Part shown: piece after piece, positions 6,369 through 10,343 of the stretch
How positions within the stretch are numbered: position 1 is the first letter of the stretch
How the letters are laid out: each line of letters begins with the position of its first letter
Source of the DNA: Desulfobacteraceae bacterium
GTDB taxonomy: Bacteria; Desulfobacterota; Desulfobacteria; Desulfobacterales; Desulfobacteraceae
Assembly: GCA_011390435.1 (NCBI GenBank)
Contig: JAABSK010000088.1
Coordinates: 1-10,343 of the forward strand
DNA length: 10,343 nt
Reading direction: 5' to 3'
The notes under the pieces: generated by a model
Told to the model about the DNA's origin: nothing
Seen by the model: the letters and a program-made list of their open reading frames with translations, nothing else
The model's database searches: none
Position numbers and translations under genes: made by a program

Positions 6369-7127
6369 TTATTCCATGGCAATCACACAGGCAAAACGAC
6401 CGGTCTGCTTTTCCCTGCGATAGGAATAAAAGGATTGCGTATTGCACTTTGTGCAGATTGCCATGTTTTCAATATGTGCGGGGGTGACCCCTTTTTCAGT
6501 CAGCTGATCCGTTGTCATCTGCCAGAAATCAAAATAAGGAGCGTCCGCCCGTTTATATCTCCACAGCACCTGGGGAATCTCGTCCGTGTAATTGATGAAC
6601 TCGGCACAGCAGGGTCCCAGTGACGGAGAGATGCCGGCAAGAATCGCATCAGGCCTGCAGCCGAACTGTTCGATCATCACGTCCAGGCAATGCCCAACAA
6701 TGTTTTTGATACTTCCCCGCCATCCGCTGTGAACATTGGCAACCACATGTTGAACCGGGTCATGGAGCATGATTGACTGGCAGTCTGCCACCTGGATAAC
6801 CAGAAATATGCCGGGGATATCCGTTACACAGCCGTCTGCCGTATACAGCTCCGTTCCTGGCTGAAAGGATTCCGACAGGTCATTGCCGGATTTTTTCAAT
6901 ACCGTTATACGATCGCCATGCACCTGGTTGAGAAAGATCATGGGCCTCATCCCCATCTTCTGTATGATGCGCTTGCGATTCCGGGCAACCAGCGATTTTT
7001 CATCTCCTGAATTCATGCCGACGTTCAATGAATCAAACCTGCCTGAACTGAAACCACCGGACCGGGTGAACACCCCGTGGACAAGACCTGGCTGCTGTTT
7101 GAACAGGTTAAATTCACAGGTCTCCAT
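6369..7127 (-). CDS. pgeF: Peptidoglycan editing factor PgeF (YfiH/DUF152, multicopper-oxidase-like)
   Basis: A 252-aa member of the YfiH/LACC1 family. In E. coli PgeF corrects peptidoglycan precursors carrying the wrong first amino acid; other members have purine nucleoside phosphorylase/deaminase-type activity. The three metal ligands are visible: H70 (NQVHGD), C116 (VADCQS) and H133 (NVHSGWRG). Further family marks are N-terminal TRSGGFSSGRFDSLNVG, GISPSLGPCC and C-terminal TKCNTQSFYSYRREKQTGRF. I chose ATG 7127 because GGTGA lies about 4 nt upstream and the family begins near here; ATG 7142, overlapping the rfaE2 stop, is the alternative. The start is four bases beyond the rfaE2 stop, so translation is likely coupled. 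Confidence 0.93.
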   Translation of the reverse strand: METCEFNLFKQQPGLVHGVFTRSGGFSSGRFDSLNVGMNSGDEKSLVARNRKRIIQKMGMRPMIFLNQVHGDRITVLKKSGNDLSESFQPGTELYTADGCVTDIPGIFLVIQVADCQSIMLHDPVQHVVANVHSGWRGSIKNIVGHCLDVMIEQFGCRPDAILAGISPSLGPCCAEFINYTDEIPQVLWRYKRADAPYFDFWQMTTDQLTEKGVTPAHIENMAICTKCNTQSFYSYRREKQTGRFACVIAME

Positions 7128-7131
7128 GGTG

Positions 7132-7620
7132 TCACCGCTCATAGTAAAGCATTCCAATGCGCTGAATAATGTGTGTGGTTGAAATTTCCGGCTCAAGCCG
7201 GACCCGTTCGATCCGGCCGCCGTTTTTTTTCACAAAGTCCGCGCCGACAATCTGCTCTTCAGCCCAGTCCGCACCCTTGACCAGTACATCCGGACAGATC
7301 GCCTGAATCAATTGTTCAGGATCCGGGGTATCAAAGATCACCACATGGTCGATACAGCCCAGTGCAGACAACACCTGTGCCCGGTGATCCTGGCTGATAA
7401 TCGGCCGTTTTTCCCCTTTGATACGCTTTACGGACTGATCGGAGTTCAACCCGAGAATCAGAACATCTCCAAGGGTTGCTGCATGGGTCAGGTATGTCAC
7501 GTGACCGGCATGAAGAATATCAAAACAACCGTTGGTAAAAACGATCGTCTGGTGATTTTTCCGGTATCCCATGCTTAGCGCCTGAATCCGGGATAAACTG
7601 ACCACTTTATCCATCCACAT
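7132..7620 (-). CDS. rfaE2: D-glycero-beta-D-manno-heptose 1-phosphate adenylyltransferase
   Basis: A nucleotidyltransferase of the cytidylyltransferase-like superfamily that forms ADP-heptose for the lipopolysaccharide inner core. Motifs seen: TNGCFDILHAGH with the catalytic HAGH at residues 37-40, GLNSDQSVKRIKGEKRP, KGADW (115-119) and EISTTHII near the C-terminus. At 162 aa it corresponds to the C-terminal domain alone of E. coli HldE, so the sugar kinase must be a separate gene elsewhere. The start is ATG 7620 (AGGAG 4 nt upstream) or ATG 7614 (10 nt); the sequence does not decide. It lies 44 nt after dctM. The presence of ADP-heptose synthesis supports a Gram-negative host with a heptose-containing LPS core. 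Confidence 0.95.
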   Translation of the reverse strand: MWMDKVVSLSRIQALSMGYRKNHQTIVFTNGCFDILHAGHVTYLTHAATLGDVLILGLNSDQSVKRIKGEKRPIISQDHRAQVLSALGCIDHVVIFDTPDPEQLIQAICPDVLVKGADWAEEQIVGADFVKKNGGRIERVRLEPEISTTHIIQRIGMLYYER

Positions 7621-7664
7621 CCGTCTCCTGAGTGTTGAAACGGTTCGTTAAATCATTTTCTGTC

Positions 7665-8957
7665 TTAGAGATACCCGAAAAACCGGGGCAAAAACAGTAC
7701 CAGCTCAGGCCAATAGGTCAGAAAAAACAACACGGCAATCTGGATTGCCACAAACGGCACCACTGCCCGTGACACAAACAGAATGTCCCGCTGACCTAAT
7801 GATCCAGTGATAAACAAACTGACCCCCATCGGCGGCGTACAATAGCCAATGGCAAGGTTTACCGTCATGATCAGACCAAAATGCATGGGATCCACATTAA
7901 ACGGGCCAAGGAGAGGTAGAAAAACCGGGCCAAGAATCAGGGTTGCTGAAATGATATCCATGAACATGCCGACAATCAGCAGCAAAATATTCATGGTCAG
8001 CAGAAACACAACCGGAGAACTGATATTGGCTACAACAATTTCCGCCACCCGGTTGGGAATGTTTTCAAAAGTCAGAAACCGGCCAAAGCAGGTGGCACCG
8101 GCAACAATCAGCAGCAGGGTTGCGCTGGTGACCGCGGAACTGACCGTAATTGATTTCACATCCTTAAATCCCATGGAACGGTAGATGAACAGTTCCACAA
8201 AAAAGGCATACACGCTGGCCACTACGGCTGCTTCATTGGCAGTGAACATCCCTGAAAAAATCCCGCCGAAAATAATAAAGATCAGCATGACCGCCCAGAA
8301 ACCTTCTTTGAAAATCTGAAACAGCTGGCGAAAGGACGGGGCAGGAACCATATTGATGTCCGTTCGTTTCCGGTACAGGAGATAGGTATAGATACACACA
8401 CAGCCAATAATCATCACACCGGGTATGAAACCGGTGATAAACAGGCCTTCCAGCGATACATTACTGATCATGGAATAAAAGATCATCCCGATACTGGGCG
8501 GTATAATCACCCCCAGGTTGGGAGAGGTGGCCATCAGTCCCAGGGTATAATCTTCATCATATCCGTTCTTGATCAAGGCTGGAATCATGAATCCGCCAAG
8601 AGCCACAACCGTTGCAACGGTCGAACCGGAAATGGCACCGAAAAGACCGCATCCGATCACCCCTGCCATACCAAGACCGCCGGGCAGCCAGCTGACCAGT
8701 GCGTTGGCAAGGCTGATAAGCTTTTCAACGGTCTTACCTTTGCTCATGATGTTACCGCAGAGAATAAAAAACAGCACCACCACCAGCGGAAATTTGTCCA
8801 GACTCCGGAACAGGGTCTGCACCAGCAGTGTCAGCGGATAATCCAGAAACACGATAAACCCGACAGCTGACGCCAGAAACAGGGACAAAAACACCGGAAC
8901 ATAGGTGGCCATGCATCCGAGCAATATACACAAGATCACCAGGTCACTCAGCTGCAT
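7665..8957 (-). CDS. dctM: TRAP transporter large permease, DctM family
   Basis: A 430-aa integral membrane protein with about twelve hydrophobic segments, the ion-coupled transport subunit of a tripartite ATP-independent periplasmic transporter. Hallmarks are SGSTVATVVALGGFMIPALI followed by GLMATSPNLGVIIPPSIGMIFY, and near the end NLAIGYCTPPMGVSLFI. Length matches the family (about 425-430 aa). The ATG at 8957 was chosen over an in-frame start at 8993 because AAAGGA lies 8 nt upstream and MQLSDLVILCILLG is a typical DctM N-terminus. It overlaps the end of dctQ by 14 nt, which suggests translational coupling. The substrate cannot be inferred from this subunit. Confidence 0.95.
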   Translation of the reverse strand: MQLSDLVILCILLGCMATYVPVFLSLFLASAVGFIVFLDYPLTLLVQTLFRSLDKFPLVVVLFFILCGNIMSKGKTVEKLISLANALVSWLPGGLGMAGVIGCGLFGAISGSTVATVVALGGFMIPALIKNGYDEDYTLGLMATSPNLGVIIPPSIGMIFYSMISNVSLEGLFITGFIPGVMIIGCVCIYTYLLYRKRTDINMVPAPSFRQLFQIFKEGFWAVMLIFIIFGGIFSGMFTANEAAVVASVYAFFVELFIYRSMGFKDVKSITVSSAVTSATLLLIVAGATCFGRFLTFENIPNRVAEIVVANISSPVVFLLTMNILLLIVGMFMDIISATLILGPVFLPLLGPFNVDPMHFGLIMTVNLAIGYCTPPMGVSLFITGSLGQRDILFVSRAVVPFVAIQIAVLFFLTYWPELVLFLPRFFGYL

Positions 8958-9456
8958 GGGTCGATCCTTTAACTGTCTTAAAATCCAGAACAATCACCTG
9001 AACGGTCCGGATAAACATCATGACTCCCACCACCGGCATGATCGAGTAAATCGCCACAAGCGGAATCTGCATGATGATGGTTTTCTGGTGGGTTAAAAAC
9101 TGCTGGTGGGCCATCTGGTATCCATAATATACCATCATGGCCGCAAACATCAGCATCAGAATGTCTGCATAAAACGTCAGGCCGGTTTTCAGCCGTGGAA
9201 AAATCTGAACAATGGCATCGATTTTAATCATGGCCCGCTGTTTGATCGCCACACTGGCGCCGATAAAGGTGGAATAAATAATGACAATCCGCACCAGTTC
9301 CTCGCTCCAGGCAAGCGTATAGTTAAAGCCGTATCGCAGCACCACATTGGCAAACAGGGACAGCAGGGCCGCCATCACAATGATGAAAAGGGTCCATTCC
9401 TCTACAAACGTCAATGCCGCATCAAGTTTTTTCAGTATTTTTCCAAACATATACAC
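8944..9456 (-). CDS. dctQ: TRAP transporter small permease, DctQ family
   Basis: A 170-aa protein with four predicted membrane helices (about 20-41, 52-70, 93-113 and 130-150), the small membrane subunit that pairs with DctM. The signature LAWSEELVRI (W50, E52, E53, R56) after NVVLRY is typical of DctQ, as is the following SVAIKQRAMIKID stretch. The start may be GTG 9456, 9 nt after AAGG, or the nearer ATG 9450 whose spacing of 15 nt is long. The gene lies 60 nt downstream of the dctP-like gene and overlaps dctM by 14 nt. Confidence 0.92.
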   Translation of the reverse strand: MYMFGKILKKLDAALTFVEEWTLFIIVMAALLSLFANVVLRYGFNYTLAWSEELVRIVIIYSTFIGASVAIKQRAMIKIDAIVQIFPRLKTGLTFYADILMLMFAAMMVYYGYQMAHQQFLTHQKTIIMQIPLVAIYSIMPVVGVMMFIRTVQVIVLDFKTVKGSTHAAE

Positions 9457-9516
9457 ACGCAGATACCTTCACACATCAAAGGCGATGCTGAATCATGATT
9501 ATCAATAAACAGACCG

Positions 9517-10343
9517 CTATTCTTCCAGGTACTCTTGAACCTCTTTGAGGAAGTTTTCAGGACGATAGGTATCTCCCGGATACAGGCGGTTGATTTCCGG
9601 AGCATATTTTTCATAGGTGCCCTGGCTTTGCGCCTTCAGAATCTGCATATCAGACTCCGGCAGCTGATAAAAGCTGACACCGGCTTCCTTTGCTTTTTCA
9701 ATATTGGTCAGTTCTTCGGTCTGGGTTTTCTGTCGGCTTTTGGCACAGACATCATGAACGCTTCCAACAAAGGCGGATCTGACATCTTCAGGAAGCGACC
9801 CCAGCCACTGTTTGTTGAAAATCCAGATAAACAGGCCCTGAGCATAATTGATCTGAGTGAAATGTTTGGCAACCTCAAATTTTTTGCTCACATTGCATAC
9901 CGTAAGGGTGTGGTCCAGACCGGTGATAACGCCCTGTTTCAATGCCACAGGAACATCCGGCCACGGCATGGAGACCGGATTAAACCCCCAGTTTCGATAG
10001 CTGAGCTGATTCACGGCAGCTTCTGCAATTCGGAATTTGACTTTTTTGGCATCTTCAATACTCTGAACCGGAATGGTCGTGGCCCACCCGTAATTGCCAT
10101 ACCCTGAAATATCAAGGCCAGTGATGCCCTGATGATCCATGGCATTTAAAAAATGGTTGAACAGTGTTTTATTGGCAATAAATTGATCGAGTTTTTCAAA
10201 GGAATCCACAAGAAACGGAAGATTGACAACCCCGAACCGGGGACCCAAGTTGGTTGCAGCAACAGAACTGACACCCATTCCCTGGATGGCGCCCATCTGC
10301 AGCATGTTCAGCACTTCAACTTCGCCTCCGAGAATGGAATAGG
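9517..10343 (-). CDS. dctP: TRAP transporter periplasmic solute-binding protein, DctP family (5' end outside the window)
   Basis: About 275 C-terminal residues of a periplasmic substrate-binding protein; the signal peptide and first lobe are cut off by the window edge, and the frame is open to base 10343 with no start needed at the GTG at 10314. Family features are the LGGEVEVLNMLQMGAIQG segment near the edge, FGVVNLPFLV, the ligand-binding region KVKFRIAEA (its Arg normally pairs with the substrate carboxylate), and MPWPDVPVALKQGVITGLDHT. In many relatives the last motif ends G-x-E-N; here it is GLDHT, which may mark a different substrate group. Next come dctQ after 60 nt and then dctM, a complete P-Q-M transporter order. 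Transport of a carboxylate is the family default, but the exact solute is unknown. Confidence 0.92.
   Translation of the reverse strand, partial: YSILGGEVEVLNMLQMGAIQGMGVSSVAATNLGPRFGVVNLPFLVDSFEKLDQFIANKTLFNHFLNAMDHQGITGLDISGYGNYGWATTIPVQSIEDAKKVKFRIAEAAVNQLSYRNWGFNPVSMPWPDVPVALKQGVITGLDHTLTVCNVSKKFEVAKHFTQINYAQGLFIWIFNKQWLGSLPEDVRSAFVGSVHDVCAKSRQKTQTEELTNIEKAKEAGVSFYQLPESDMQILKAQSQGTYEKYAPEINRLYPGDTYRPENFLKEVQEYLEE

Noticed and set aside
8957..8993. Longer dctM start at 8993
   Set aside because: It would extend dctM further into dctQ; the ATG at 8957 has a better ribosome-binding site and matches family N-termini.

Overview
The window looks like chromosomal sequence from an anaerobic, Gram-negative member of the Desulfobacterota (delta-proteobacterial sulfate reducer, Desulfobacteraceae-like). 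This is inference from gene content: an anaerobic-type phenylacetate-CoA ligase paired with a tandem-ACT protein, an F0-only atpZ-I-B-E cluster, a stand-alone heptose-phosphate adenylyltransferase, a TRAP transporter and a selenocysteine-containing SelD. No rRNA, tRNA, CRISPR array, IS element or phage gene was seen, and coding density is high.

Layout. Positions 1-1756 (+ strand) hold phenylacetate-CoA ligase (5' end cut by the window edge) and a tandem ACT-domain protein, 23 nt apart. A hairpin at 1766-1806 separates them from the convergent block. Everything from 1899 to 10343 is on the - strand, given here in transcription order from the right edge: a TRAP transporter (dctP-like, 5' end missing; dctQ; dctM), the LPS-heptose gene rfaE2, pgeF (YfiH/DUF152), selD, then atpZ-atpI-atpB-atpE closed by a strong terminator at 3429-3465, and finally a PilZ-domain gene and a ParA-like ATPase with an N-terminal zinc ribbon.

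How the genes work together. PaaK and the ACT protein probably serve anaerobic aryl-acid activation. The TRAP genes form a secondary uptake system for an unidentified, probably carboxylate, solute. rfaE2 and pgeF both serve the cell envelope. SelD makes selenophosphate and is itself a selenoprotein: an in-frame TGA at codon 18 followed by a SECIS-like hairpin hides its true N-terminus from ordinary ORF calling. The atp genes encode the a subunit and c ring of F-ATP synthase plus assembly factors; the c subunit carries the residues of a sodium-binding site. F1 and stalk genes must lie elsewhere.

Most noteworthy: the selenoprotein SelD, the PilZ plus zinc-ribbon-ParA pair, the Na+-type c subunit, and an AU-rich spacer with hairpin and oligo-U between atpB and atpE. 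I found no convincing wholly new system; the PilZ/ParA pair is the least characterised unit here.
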